Positions 9,569 through 17,696 are shown, counted from the stretch's first letter. The stretch: 27,532 nt of DNA from Elusimicrobia bacterium RIFCSPLOWO2_12_FULL_59_9 (GCA_001800185.1 MGUX01000157.1:11013-38544); one strand, 5' to 3'. Made by a program: numbers and translations. Notes: generated from the letters alone by a model not told the origin.

Positions 9569-9572
<4 letters not shown>

Positions 9573-9997
9573 CGGGCCACCAAATAAACGCCGCCGGCGA
9601 TAAACGCGGTCCCGGCCAGCTTGCCCAAGCTCAGGCCCTCTCCCAGAAAAACCACCGAGAGGCCGAGCGCCAAGAGAGGATAGACGGAGGTCAGGGGCAC
9701 CACTTTGGAGGCTTCCTGCCCCGCGAGCGCGAGGTAATAAAAAAGAAATCCGAGCTGGATGAGGACGGTGCTTGAAAAAATGAGCCAGACGCCGGGCCTG
9801 CCCGACTGGCTCACGGCGGCCTTGTTGCCGTCCCAAAAAACGATCATAAACGGCGCGGCCAAAATCGGCAGCACGTAGAAGCGCGCCAGAAAAAAATGGA
9901 GCGGCGGCATGCGGCCCACGGCCAGCTTGTCGACGCAGGCCCCCAGCCCCCAGAAGAGCGCGGCCAAAGCGCAAAGCGAAAGCGCCTGCCATGTCAT
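9569..9997 (-). CDS. Half-size EamA/DMT-family transporter
   Basis: The ATG at 9997 gives 142 residues with about four to five hydrophobic helices, equal to one EamA domain (usual exporters carry two). The ending VYPLLALGLSVVFLGEGLSLGKLAGTAFIAGGVYLVAR is the typical second half of an EamA repeat. Such single-domain proteins probably act as dimers. AAGG sits just upstream. It starts 7 nt after hemB and its stop overlaps the hemL GTG, so it belongs to the haem operon. Whether it moves a haem precursor is not shown by the sequence. The frame could be read from 10036, but that would run into hemB. Confidence 0.8.
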
Positions 9998-10004
9998 AAG
10001 CGCC

Positions 10005-10997
10005 TTAGGACTTCTCCAGCCAGGCGGCGGCTTCAAAGGCGTAGTAGGTCAGGATGATGTCCGCCCCCGCGCGCTTGATCGACGTCAGGCTTTCCAGAGC
10101 CGCTTTTTTTTCGTCGAGCCAGCCGTTGGCGGCCGCCGCCTTGAGCATGGCGTACTCGCCCGAGACGCTGTAGGCGGCGGTGGGCATCTTGAAACGGCGC
10201 TTGATTTGATAAACCAGGTCCAGGTACGCCAGCGCGGGCTTGACCATGACGATATCGGCGCCCTCCTCGACGTCGAGCGCGGCCTCCCTCAGGGCTTCGC
10301 GGGCGTTGGCCGGATCCATCTGATAGCTGCTGCGGTCGCCGAAGCCTGGCGGCGATTCCGCCGCGTCGCGGAACGGGCCGTAAAAGGCGCTGGCGAACTT
10401 GGCCGCGTAGGCCAGAATGGGCGTCATGGCGTGGCCGGACTCGTCCAGGGCTTGGCGGATGGTTTTGACTTGACCGTCGATCATGGCGCTCGGGGCGATG
10501 ATGTCGGCGCCGGCCTCGGCCTGGCTGCGCGCCGTTTTCATCATCAAGTCCAGGGTCGCGTCGTTGTCAAGAATCCAGCCGCCGCCGGAACTCTTTTTGA
10601 CGACGCCGCAATGGCCGTGGTCGGTGTACTCGCAAAAGCACAAGTCCGCGATCACCGGCAGCTCCGGCGCGGCGTCTTTGACGGCCTTGAGGGCGCGCTG
10701 GATGACGCCGTTGGAATCGTAAGCGCCCCGGCCCAGGGGATCTTTTTTGTCTGGAATGCCGAAGAGGATGACGCCGCCGATTCCGAGGCGCTGCGCGGTT
10801 TTAGCCTCCTGCGCCAGGAGGTCGGCCGAAAACTGGAAGCAGCCCGGCATGGAGGCGATGGGCTTTTTGACTTTGCTGCCGGAGCGCACGAACAGCGGGG
10901 CGATGAGATTTTCGGGCCGCAGATTTGTTTCGCGCGCCAGGCGCCTAAACCCGGGGCTGGCCCGCAGCCGCCGCAGCCGCATCGCAGGAAATTGCAT
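10005..10997 (-). CDS. hemB: Delta-aminolevulinic acid dehydratase (porphobilinogen synthase)
   Basis: The 330-residue enzyme condenses two 5-aminolevulinates into porphobilinogen, the step after HemL. It has LIAPLFVR, the metal-site segment CFCEYTDHGHCG, SAMIDGQV, the first active lysine in YAAKFASAFYGPFRDA and the Schiff-base lysine in MVKPALAYLD, then YSVSGEYAM. The chosen ATG (10997) begins MQFPAMRLRRLR; a second ATG at 10982 is also possible. A TATAAT box at 11010-11005 would start transcription almost at 10997, so the message may be leaderless or nearly so. It leads the hemB-EamA-hemL operon. Confidence 0.95.
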   Translation of the reverse strand: MQFPAMRLRRLRASPGFRRLARETNLRPENLIAPLFVRSGSKVKKPIASMPGCFQFSADLLAQEAKTAQRLGIGGVILFGIPDKKDPLGRGAYDSNGVIQRALKAVKDAAPELPVIADLCFCEYTDHGHCGVVKKSSGGGWILDNDATLDLMMKTARSQAEAGADIIAPSAMIDGQVKTIRQALDESGHAMTPILAYAAKFASAFYGPFRDAAESPPGFGDRSSYQMDPANAREALREAALDVEEGADIVMVKPALAYLDLVYQIKRRFKMPTAAYSVSGEYAMLKAAAANGWLDEKKAALESLTSIKRAGADIILTYYAFEAAAWLEKS

Positions 10998-11004
10998 CCC
11001 GCCT

Positions 11005-11010
11005 ATTATA
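11005..11010 (-). promoter_or_regulatory. -10 box of the hemB operon
   Basis: A perfect TATAAT on the minus strand lies 8 nt before the hemB ATG at 10997. No good -35 match is seen 16-18 nt upstream. Transcription would begin about at 10998. Confidence 0.5.
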
Positions 11011-11073
11011 ATAAATCCCCAGCGCCGTTTCTTCCCCGCCGCCGCCAAGCTCAACGAAGTGAAGCGATAGAGA

Positions 11074-11214
11074 AGTGATAGAGTGGTATAGTGGTAAAGT
11101 GCAGAGGGAAGGACGACAAGCCTTCAGCTCAGAGGCACGGGACGAACTGTAGTGATTTTGTGCTTGGCGGCATTTTATCACTCTACCACTTTACCACTCA
11201 AACACTTTACCACT
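11074..11214. repeat. MITE-like element with terminal inverted repeats
   Basis: The left arm at 11074-11101 and the right arm at 11187-11214 are 28-nt inverted repeats that agree at about 23 positions. Both are built of degenerate AGTGGTA/AGTGATA units, and the right side has further copies outside the arm (to about 11176). The 85-bp interior shows no gene. This takes up most of the roughly 300-bp gap between divergent hemB and topA. It could be a non-autonomous mobile element or a large cruciform; no transposase end of this type is otherwise seen. Confidence 0.55.
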
Positions 11215-11250
11215 GTGGTTAAGAAGCGCGAGGGTGCGACAGGGGGGGAG

Positions 11251-11279
11251 TTGCAGATTCCTTACTTACCCACTATAAT
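11251..11279 (+). promoter_or_regulatory. topA promoter
   Basis: TTGCAG at 11251-11256 and a perfect TATAAT at 11274-11279 are separated by 17 nt, a good housekeeping sigma-70 promoter. Transcription should begin near 11286, leaving a leader of only about 9 nt before the topA ATG, which has no Shine-Dalgarno sequence. Confidence 0.7.
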
Positions 11280-11294
11280 AAGAGCGGCCCTATT

Positions 11295-13640
11295 ATGCCT
11301 GATCACATACTTGCGATTGTGGAGTCGCCGACCAAGGTCAAAACCATCTCGCGCTTTGTGGATAAAAACTTCACGGTGCTGAGCTCCTTCGGCCACGTGC
11401 GCGACCTGCCCGGGCAGGAGCTGGGGGTTGAAATCGAAAAGGGCTTCAAGCCCACCTACGTCCTTTTGCCCAGGACCAGGAAATTGCTTCCGGCCCTCAA
11501 GGCCGCCGCCGACAAGTCGAAATGGGTTTATCTGGCGACCGACCACGACCGCGAGGGCGAGTCGATCGCCTGGCATTTGGTGGAGATACTGGGCCTGCCC
11601 CCGGAAAAAATCCGCCGCATCACCTTCCACGAGATCACGGCCTCGGCCATCCAGGAATCCCTGAAAGCGCCGCGGGCCATCGACATGAATCTGGTCAGCG
11701 CGCAGCAGGCGCGCCGCGTTCTGGACCGGCTGGTGGGCTACAAGCTGTCCCCGCTTTTGTGGAGCAAGATAAAAAAAGGCCTCTCGGCCGGCCGCGTTCA
11801 ATCGGTCGCTTTGCGGCTGGTGGTCGAGCGCAAGCACGAGATGGAAAATTTCAAGACGGAGGCGTTTTGGCGGCTGAGCGCCGAGCTGGAAAAAAAGGGC
11901 TTCCCTCCGTTTGAGGCCCAACTGGTCCGCTGGAAGGGCGAGAAAGTGGAAGCCACCCAAACCCACAAGCTTTTTTCCGAAGACTACCGCGTCGGCTTCA
12001 CCTGCTTTAAGACCGCCCAGCAAATGCAGGCCGTCGTGGAGATGCTCAGCGGGTCCAAGTACGAGGTTCTGAGCGTCGAAGCCAAGGACTTGCGCCGCAA
12101 GCCGCAGCCCCCGTTCGTCACCAGCTCTTTGCAGCAGGACGCCTCCCGGCGACTGGGATTTTCTTCCGAGCGAACCATGCGCATCGCCCAAGGCCTCTAC
12201 GAGGGCGTGGCGCTGGGGCAGGAGGTTAGCGAGGGGCTCATCACCTACATGCGCACCGATTCCTTCTCCGTCGCCCGCGCGGCTCAAGAGGAGGCCCGCA
12301 AGTTGGTGCTGCAGGAATTCGGCCAGACCTATCTCCCGGAGGCGGCGCCGGTTTACAAAACGAAGGCCAAGGGAGCGCAGGAAGCGCATGAGGCAATCCG
12401 CCCCACCAGCGTTTTCAGGAAGCCCCAGGACGTGGCGGCGCATTTATCGGGCGAGCAGCTCAAGCTTTATGAGTTGATTTGGACGCGCTTTGTCGCCAGC
12501 CAGATGGCCGAGGCCCGCTACCACACCTTGGGCGTGGACGTCGGCGCCGGCGAGGCGGTGTTTCGCGCCAACGGCCGGACGCTCGTGTTCGCCGGCTACC
12601 TGAAAGTTTACGGGAAGGCGGAGTCCGATGACAAGGACGCCGACAGCGAGCTTCCGCCCCTGGCTCAGGGCGATGATCTGCGCCTGGTCAAACTCAACTC
12701 GCAGGAGCACCACACCAGCCCGCCGCCGCACTACAACGAGGCCAGCTTGATCCGCGCGATGGAAAAGCACGGCATCGGGCGCCCGTCCACCTACGCCCCC
12801 ACGATCAAAACCGTGGTGGAGCGGGGCTACGTGCGCATCGAGGGCAAGGACCGGAAAATCCTGGCCACGGACCTGGGCGTGCTGGTCACCGCCAAGCTCA
12901 AGGATCATTTCAAGGACGTCGTGAGCCTGACCTACACCGCCGAGGTGGAGGAATTTCTCGACAAAGTCGCCGAGGGCGAGACCGCCTGGCAAAAAGTAGT
13001 CTCCGATTTTTACGAGCCTTTCGCCAAAGCCCTGGACAAAGCCCGGGTGGACATGAAAGAGGACAAGGTCGTCCCGAAGGAGAGCGCCGAAAAATGCCCA
13101 AAGTGCGGCAAAAGCATGCTCCTGCGGGAGAGCCGCTACGGACAATACCTGTCTTGCTCCAATTTCCCGCGCTGCAAAGGGAAAATCCCGCTTTCCGACA
13201 AGGGCGAAAAGATGGTGCCGACGCCCACCAATGAAAGCTGCAACCTTTGCGGCAAGCCCATGGTGATCCGCTCCGGCCGGCGCGGCCGCTTTCTGGCCTG
13301 CTCGGGCTATCCGGCCTGCAAAAACACCTTTTCGCTCGACGCCGACGGCAATAAAGTTCAGGGTTCCCAGCCCGTGGTGACCGCCCGTCTATGCAACAAG
13401 TGCCAAAGGCCGCTGTGGCTCCGGCAGGGAAAGCGCGGGCCGTTTTTGGCCTGCTCCGGTTTCCCGAGATGCCGGAATCTTATATCCGTTTCCAGGGAGG
13501 AAGCGGAGACTATCCGCGCCGGCGGGCCTGCACCGGCCGCTCCGGCGGTTGACGGAAAGCCGCCGGCCGAAGCGGCCGCCAAGAAGCCCGCAAGACCTAA
13601 AAAGTCCGCTGTGTCCAAGAAAAAACCCGAGACGGCGTAA
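11295..13640 (+). CDS. topA: DNA topoisomerase I
   Basis: The 781-residue type IA topoisomerase relaxes negative supercoils. The Toprim domain has AIVESPTKVKTI and TDHDREGESIAWHL; the catalytic tyrosine is Y318 in TYMRTDSFS, almost the same position as in E. coli (Y319); SAGRVQSVALRLVVERK and HGIGRPSTYAPTI are also present. From about residue 600 three four-cysteine zinc ribbons follow (CPKCGK, CNLCGK, CNKCQR, each with a CS..P.C partner), then a Lys/Ala/Pro-rich tail of about 35 residues. It is transcribed from the promoter at 11251-11279 and followed after 10 nt by the recombinase gene. Confidence 0.97.
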   Translation: MPDHILAIVESPTKVKTISRFVDKNFTVLSSFGHVRDLPGQELGVEIEKGFKPTYVLLPRTRKLLPALKAAADKSKWVYLATDHDREGESIAWHLVEILGLPPEKIRRITFHEITASAIQESLKAPRAIDMNLVSAQQARRVLDRLVGYKLSPLLWSKIKKGLSAGRVQSVALRLVVERKHEMENFKTEAFWRLSAELEKKGFPPFEAQLVRWKGEKVEATQTHKLFSEDYRVGFTCFKTAQQMQAVVEMLSGSKYEVLSVEAKDLRRKPQPPFVTSSLQQDASRRLGFSSERTMRIAQGLYEGVALGQEVSEGLITYMRTDSFSVARAAQEEARKLVLQEFGQTYLPEAAPVYKTKAKGAQEAHEAIRPTSVFRKPQDVAAHLSGEQLKLYELIWTRFVASQMAEARYHTLGVDVGAGEAVFRANGRTLVFAGYLKVYGKAESDDKDADSELPPLAQGDDLRLVKLNSQEHHTSPPPHYNEASLIRAMEKHGIGRPSTYAPTIKTVVERGYVRIEGKDRKILATDLGVLVTAKLKDHFKDVVSLTYTAEVEEFLDKVAEGETAWQKVVSDFYEPFAKALDKARVDMKEDKVVPKESAEKCPKCGKSMLLRESRYGQYLSCSNFPRCKGKIPLSDKGEKMVPTPTNESCNLCGKPMVIRSGRRGRFLACSGYPACKNTFSLDADGNKVQGSQPVVTARLCNKCQRPLWLRQGKRGPFLACSGFPRCRNLISVSREEAETIRAGGPAPAAPAVDGKPPAEAAAKKPARPKKSAVSKKKPETA

Positions 13641-13650
13641 AGCCGGCGAC

Positions 13651-14610
13651 ATGAACAACTCGCTCCATAAATTCCTGGGTGAATTGAAGGCCCAAAGAAA
13701 TTACTCTCCCCACACCCTGCGCGCTTACGAGCGCGATCTCCGCGATTTTCTGGATTTTTCCGCCGCGCCACCGGCGCTACCGGGTACTCGGAGCTCTGCG
13801 GAGGGTGCCGGTGCGGACGCCGGCCCCATCAAGTTGGACCGAGGCCGCTTGCGCGCCTACCTCGCTTTTTTGCAGAGCCGGAAAACCGCGCGCGGGGCCT
13901 TGTTGAGGCGGGCTTCGGTGCTTCGCAAGATCGCCAGCCTAAGGTCCTTCGTGCGATTTTTGGTCGAGCAGGGAGAAATCAAAGCCGATCCGTTTATCGG
14001 GCTGCCTCTGCCAAAAAAAGAGAGCCTTCTGCCGCGTTTCTTGACCGAGGAGGAGATGAGCGCGCTGCTGCGGGCCGGACCGGAGCGCAAGCCGCCGCAA
14101 CGAGAGCGCGACGTCGCCATCCTGGAGCTTTTGTATTCGACCGGCATCCGGCGGGCGGAGCTTTGCCAGTTAAACGCCGGCGACGTGGATTTCATCGCCG
14201 GCTTCATCCGGGTGATGGGAAAGGGCTCCCGCGAGAGGCTGGTGCCGGTCGGCCAGCCGGCATTGGCCGCGCTTCGAAGCTACCTCTCCGTGCGGCGCTC
14301 CAAGGAAGCTCAGGGGAAATCTTTCCAGGGCGCCGAGCCTCTGTTTGTGAGCGTCCGGGGCCGGAGGCTTTCCAGCGCGGCGGTGCCGCTCATCGTCCAC
14401 AGGTGGGCGCGGGCCGCCAAGTTCTCGAAGGCGCTCACGCCGCATATGTTCCGGCACTCCTTCGCCACGCATTTGCTGGACAGGGGCTGCGATTTGAAGT
14501 CCGTGCAGGAAATGCTGGGCCACAAGAATTTGTCGAGCACCCAGATTTACACGCACGTCTCTCTTGAGCATTTAAGAAAGGTTTATCAAAAAGCGCATCC
14601 GCGCGTTTAA
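13651..14610 (+). CDS. XerC/XerD-like tyrosine recombinase carrying an in-frame palindromic insert
   Basis: The ATG at 13651 gives 319 residues. The N-terminal SAM-like core-binding domain (HKFLGELKAQRNYSPHTLRAYERDL) and C-terminal catalytic domain are complete: R in TGIRRAELCQL, HMFRHSFATHLL (H-x-x-R), LGHKNLSS and nucleophile Y300 in TQIYTH. Position just after topA is common for xerC-type genes that resolve chromosome dimers at dif. Residues about 37-57, a Pro/Ala/Gly-rich stretch between two N-terminal helices, are encoded by the hairpin repeat at 13759-13809 and look like an added surface loop. Whether it is XerC or XerD cannot be told from this window. Confidence 0.88.
   Translation: MNNSLHKFLGELKAQRNYSPHTLRAYERDLRDFLDFSAAPPALPGTRSSAEGAGADAGPIKLDRGRLRAYLAFLQSRKTARGALLRRASVLRKIASLRSFVRFLVEQGEIKADPFIGLPLPKKESLLPRFLTEEEMSALLRAGPERKPPQRERDVAILELLYSTGIRRAELCQLNAGDVDFIAGFIRVMGKGSRERLVPVGQPALAALRSYLSVRRSKEAQGKSFQGAEPLFVSVRGRRLSSAAVPLIVHRWARAAKFSKALTPHMFRHSFATHLLDRGCDLKSVQEMLGHKNLSSTQIYTHVSLEHLRKVYQKAHPRV
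13759..13809 (+). repeat. GC-rich hairpin element, copy B (inside xerC/D-like gene)
   Basis: The core resembles copies A and C. The stem GGTACTC (13783-13789) pairs with GGGTGCC (13803-13809) around a 13-nt loop GGAGCTCTGCGGA that differs from copy A at one position. Compared with copy A one stem pair has changed from C-G to A-T and two pairs have become T-G, so pairing is kept though the bases differ. The host reading frame stays open. Confidence 0.75.
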
Positions 14611-14629
14611 CCCGCGGGGCTTTCCGGGG

Positions 14630-14684
14630 GCCGCCGCGCCTCCGGCGCATCCGGGTCCCCGGCCCCATGCCGGAGGCAAGGGAC
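14630..14684 (+). repeat. GC-rich hairpin element, copy C (between xerC/D-like gene and purA)
   Basis: The 33-nt core at 14630-14662 differs from copy A at one position. After it the sequence diverges but still folds: GTCCC (14655-14659) pairs with GGGAC (14680-14684), enclosing CGGC (14660-14663) paired with GCCG (14669-14672). It lies in the 122-bp gap before purA, 48 nt upstream of its ATG, and so in the purA leader if topA-xer-purA is one transcript. Confidence 0.7.
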
Positions 14685-14732
14685 GAGTGGAGCCGCAGAG
14701 CGGCGTGTCGAGTTCCGCGCAGGGGGCCGCTT

Positions 14733-16013
14733 ATGCCGGTTTTGGTGGTCGTGGGAGCGCAGTGGGGCGACGAGGGCAAAGGCAAGCTGGTTCACTATCT
14801 GAGCCGCTCCGCCCACGCCGTTGTTCGCTACCAGGGAGGCAACAACGCCGGGCACACGGTCGTGCATCGCGGCGAGACGCTGGCCCTGCACCTTTTGCCC
14901 TCCGGCATTCTGCTGCCCGGCAAAGTCGGCGTTCTCGCCCACGGCGTGGTGATTTCGCCTCGGGGGCTCTTGGAGGAGATTCGCTTTGTGAAAAAAAAGA
15001 AGATCTCGGTCCGCGGCCGGCTGCGGATCAGCCTCGGGGCCCACGTCGTGATGCCCTACCATATGCGCTTGGACGCTTTGCGGGAAACGACCGAGCGCCC
15101 GCTCGGGACCACGCGCCGGGGCATCGGGCCCTGTTATATCGACAAGGTCGCGCGCCGAGGCATTCAGATGGCGGACTTCATTGACCCGCCGGCCTTCAGA
15201 AAAAAGCTGGATTTCGCTTTGGAGAGCAATGCCGCCGAGCTCCGGCGCTTGGGCAAGCCGGCGCAATTGAAAAAGGAGGCCCTGCGAGGGTACCGCCGCA
15301 TGGCCGAGGAGCTTCGGCCCTACTGCGTGGACACCGTCGAGTACCTGCATCAGGGCCTGTCGTCGGGAAAGCGGATTTTATTTGAGGGGGCCCAAGGCGT
15401 GATGCTGGATTTGGACGTCGGCACCTATCCTTTCGTGACCTCGTCGAGTCCCGTGGCGGGGGGCGCCTGCGTGGGCGCCGGTTTGGCTCCTAGGCAGCTT
15501 GACCGCGTTTTGGGCGTCGCCAAAGCCTATACGACGCGGGTCGGCGCCGGTCCTTTTCCCACCGAAATGCCCGCCGGAATGGCGGGCGCTTTGCGCGAAA
15601 AAGCCGGGGAATACGGGGCGACGACGGGCCGCCCGCGGAGGATCGGCTGGCTGGATTTGGTGCAGCTTCGCCGCGCCGTGAAAGTCGGCGGGCTTGAGTC
15701 CCTGGCCCTGACCAAATTAGACGTTTTGAGCGGCATTCACCCGCTTAAAATATGCGTCGCTTACCGCTTCCGTGGCAAGCCTGTGGCTCATTTTCCGGTG
15801 TCCCAGAGCATGCAGTTCGCGGTGGAGCCGGTGTACGAGCTTCTGCCGGGTTTTTCCGGAAATATACGGGGACTGCGGGAATTCGGAAAGCTGCCCCCCC
15901 AAGCCAAGTCGTATGTGCGCAGGGTGGAGAGGCTTTTGAATCTTCCTATTTCCTTTATATCTACCGGTCCAGGGGCCGGGGAGCTCATCCTTAGGGGACC
16001 CAAAGTCTGGTAG
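14733..16013 (+). CDS. purA: Adenylosuccinate synthetase
   Basis: The 426-residue enzyme joins IMP and aspartate using GTP, the first step from IMP to AMP. It has the N-terminal GAQWGDEGKGK loop, GGNNAGHT, GTTRRGIGPCYIDK, EGAQGVMLDLDVGTYP, RVGAGPFPTE, TGRPRRIGWLDLV and LTKLDVLSG. The frame is open upstream to 14667, but family similarity begins at the ATG at 14733, which follows AGGGGG at 14721-14726. The end reads FISTGPGAGELI where most relatives have a D-R pair after TGP, a small deviation. The hairpin repeat copy C lies between it and the recombinase gene. Confidence 0.96.
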   Translation: MPVLVVVGAQWGDEGKGKLVHYLSRSAHAVVRYQGGNNAGHTVVHRGETLALHLLPSGILLPGKVGVLAHGVVISPRGLLEEIRFVKKKKISVRGRLRISLGAHVVMPYHMRLDALRETTERPLGTTRRGIGPCYIDKVARRGIQMADFIDPPAFRKKLDFALESNAAELRRLGKPAQLKKEALRGYRRMAEELRPYCVDTVEYLHQGLSSGKRILFEGAQGVMLDLDVGTYPFVTSSSPVAGGACVGAGLAPRQLDRVLGVAKAYTTRVGAGPFPTEMPAGMAGALREKAGEYGATTGRPRRIGWLDLVQLRRAVKVGGLESLALTKLDVLSGIHPLKICVAYRFRGKPVAHFPVSQSMQFAVEPVYELLPGFSGNIRGLREFGKLPPQAKSYVRRVERLLNLPISFISTGPGAGELILRGPKVW

Positions 16014-16018
16014 GGTCC
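15996..16018. terminator. Possible hairpin at the purA/anti-sigma convergence
   Basis: GGACCC (15996-16001) and GGGTCC (16013-16018) can pair across the purA stop codon in the short gap before the convergent anti-sigma gene. There is no T-tract on either strand, so an intrinsic terminator is doubtful. Confidence 0.25.
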
Positions 16019-16036
16019 GGATTCGAGCTAACGGAT

Positions 16037-17119
16037 TTATTTGACTTTTTCAAAGGCGACCGTTTTGTCGCTGCGGGGGAAGAGCTTGATATGGTAGGGC
16101 TGGGTCAGGGCCATGACGACGAAAAGGCCCGGAGCCGGCGTGTTTTCGCGATAGCGCACGATGAGCCGGTCCCCTTCCGCTTTGGCGTCCAGGATTTCCG
16201 TCGTATAGCCGCCTGAATTTTTTTCTCCCATAAAAACCACGACGGCCATGGTGCTGGAAAAGTCAATGTCAGGCGCTTTTTCATTGCCCATCTTGGTCCA
16301 AAGGTCCTGCCACTTTTTGGAGTCCCGCACCACAAACTGAGCCGGTTCGGGGAAGCCTCCAAAAATGTGCCGCCATTCAATCGGCTGATCTTTGGGGCGC
16401 GCGCTCTGGACGGATGGCGGGGGAGCGAAGGCGGTTTTGGCCTCTGCTTTGGCCTGAGAAGACGCAAGTTTGGATTTATTGAAGGCGGCCTCGGCAGAAA
16501 AGGTCTGCGGCGGAGCCGCGGGGGGCGGAGCTGCGGTTTCGGCTGCGTCTTCCCGCGCTTGGGCCCGGGACGCCGTCCCGGCGCCGATCCCCTCCCTCGC
16601 CCGGGCCAAGAATTTGGGCATTGGGACCCCGGTCTCCCGCAGCCTGAGGCCGGACTCCGCGAAGGTCTGAGCCGCGGCAGGCGCGGACGCTTTGGGCGCG
16701 GCGATTCTCTGACTTGAAACCGTCCCGGAAACCGCATTCTCGGAGAGGCCCTGAATCACCACCAGGGTGTTTTTTGACGGCGGGAGAGAATTTTCCGGCG
16801 AGGGGGCCATCAACAGGACCACCGCCCATGCCGCCAGCCCGCAGGCGGCGACGCTGACCATCCGGATGGGCGCGAAAGGGTTCCAGTTCCAACCGCTTTG
16901 TCCCACATATTTTTCAATCGGATTTTGAAGTTGCCGGGTGAACTGCGCCGGTAGGGCGGCCTCAGGCAAGCTCTGAATGAGTTTTGAGGCGGCTTTAAGC
17001 TCTTGGTAATGGCGGCTGCAATCCCGGCAGAGGGGCAAGTGCCCTTCCACCTGCCGCATTTGCTCCGCGGGGAGCTCTTTGTCCATATAGGGGGACAGTA
17101 ATTCCTTTATATGAGTCAT
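16037..17119 (-). CDS. Zinc-finger anti-sigma factor with PrcB-like C-terminal domain
   Basis: The 360-residue protein begins with an anti-sigma zinc finger (H27, C31, C34 in HLPLCRDC; zf-HC2 type). A transmembrane helix lies near residues 86-104 (MVSVAACGLAAWAVVLLMA). A long Ala/Pro-rich linker runs to about 245, and residues about 250-360 resemble the PrcB C-terminal domain: VVVFMGEKNSGGYTTEIL and TQPYHIKLFPRSDKTVAFEKV. It should hold the sigma factor at the membrane while the C-terminal domain faces the periplasm, possibly as the sensing or protein-binding part. It starts 10 nt after the sigma gene, as expected for a sigma/anti-sigma pair. Confidence 0.8.
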   Translation of the reverse strand: MTHIKELLSPYMDKELPAEQMRQVEGHLPLCRDCSRHYQELKAASKLIQSLPEAALPAQFTRQLQNPIEKYVGQSGWNWNPFAPIRMVSVAACGLAAWAVVLLMAPSPENSLPPSKNTLVVIQGLSENAVSGTVSSQRIAAPKASAPAAAQTFAESGLRLRETGVPMPKFLARAREGIGAGTASRAQAREDAAETAAPPPAAPPQTFSAEAAFNKSKLASSQAKAEAKTAFAPPPSVQSARPKDQPIEWRHIFGGFPEPAQFVVRDSKKWQDLWTKMGNEKAPDIDFSSTMAVVVFMGEKNSGGYTTEILDAKAEGDRLIVRYRENTPAPGLFVVMALTQPYHIKLFPRSDKTVAFEKVK

Positions 17120-17129
17120 AGCGTTGAGC

Positions 17130-17696
17130 TCACTGTTCTTGTCGGATGAGGGGCAGAAGTTTTACTCTAAGCTCCTCTCTGGCCCGGGCCAACCGCGATT
17201 TGACCGTCCCCTCCGGGATGTCGAGGGCATCAGCGATTTCCCGGTAGCTTTTGGCCTCATTTTCCCTCAAAATGACGATCGCCCGGCTTTCCGGGTCGAG
17301 CTCCTGCAAAGCCTTATTCACCCAAACGGCGGTTTGCTCGCTCTCGATGGCCTTTCCCGGCGGCGGCTCCTCCGCGGGGATTTCCAGGCTCCGGCTCCGG
17401 TCGCCGTCCGGGCCGGACGCGCCGGCCGGGGAGGCATCCAAAGAGAGCGTCTTGGAATCGGCGCGGCTTTTTTCATAGCGCAGGCGATTCTTCCAGGTAT
17501 TGAGAGTGATGCGATAGAGCCAAGTCCCCACCTGAGAATCCCCCCGGAAATCGCCTAGGGCTTTGAGAGCCTTGATAAGGCTCTCTTGAGCCAAGTCTTC
17601 GGCCGCCGTAGGATTGCCCACCAACTTCAGGGACAAATTGTAGACCCGCCCCGAATACTGTTCGATGAGATCTTCTTCCGATATGAAATTAGACAC
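17130..17696 (-). CDS. ECF-family RNA polymerase sigma factor
   Basis: The 188-residue product has sigma region 2 (VYNLSLKLVGNPTAAEDLAQESLIKAL, then TWLYRITLNTWKNRLR) and region 4 (LDPESRAIVILRENEAKSYREIADALDIPEGTVKSRLARAREELR), joined by an acidic, Gly/Pro-rich linker at about residues 85-115. This is the RpoE-like extracytoplasmic-function type. The start is a GTG preceded by GGAAA; no other start lies between it and region 2. With the membrane anti-sigma gene 10 nt downstream it forms a stress-signalling pair. Targets cannot be read from this window. Confidence 0.93.
   Translation of the reverse strand: MSNFISEEDLIEQYSGRVYNLSLKLVGNPTAAEDLAQESLIKALKALGDFRGDSQVGTWLYRITLNTWKNRLRYEKSRADSKTLSLDASPAGASGPDGDRSRSLEIPAEEPPPGKAIESEQTAVWVNKALQELDPESRAIVILRENEAKSYREIADALDIPEGTVKSRLARAREELRVKLLPLIRQEQ

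Noticed and set aside
9573..9992. Upstream extension of hemL to a 566-residue protein
   Set aside because: The extra residues are the EamA gene read in another frame; HemL similarity starts at the GTG at 9572.
11262..12443. Long minus-strand open frame of 393 codons opposite topA
   Set aside because: It is the shadow of a clear topA gene in GC-rich DNA; its product is low-complexity and matches nothing. The same applies to long frames opposite pilT, hemB and the TlpA-YyaL gene.
14667..14732. In-frame upstream extension of purA into the repeat region
   Set aside because: PurA similarity and a good ribosome site (AGGGGG) fix the start at 14733; the extension encodes repeat-derived sequence.
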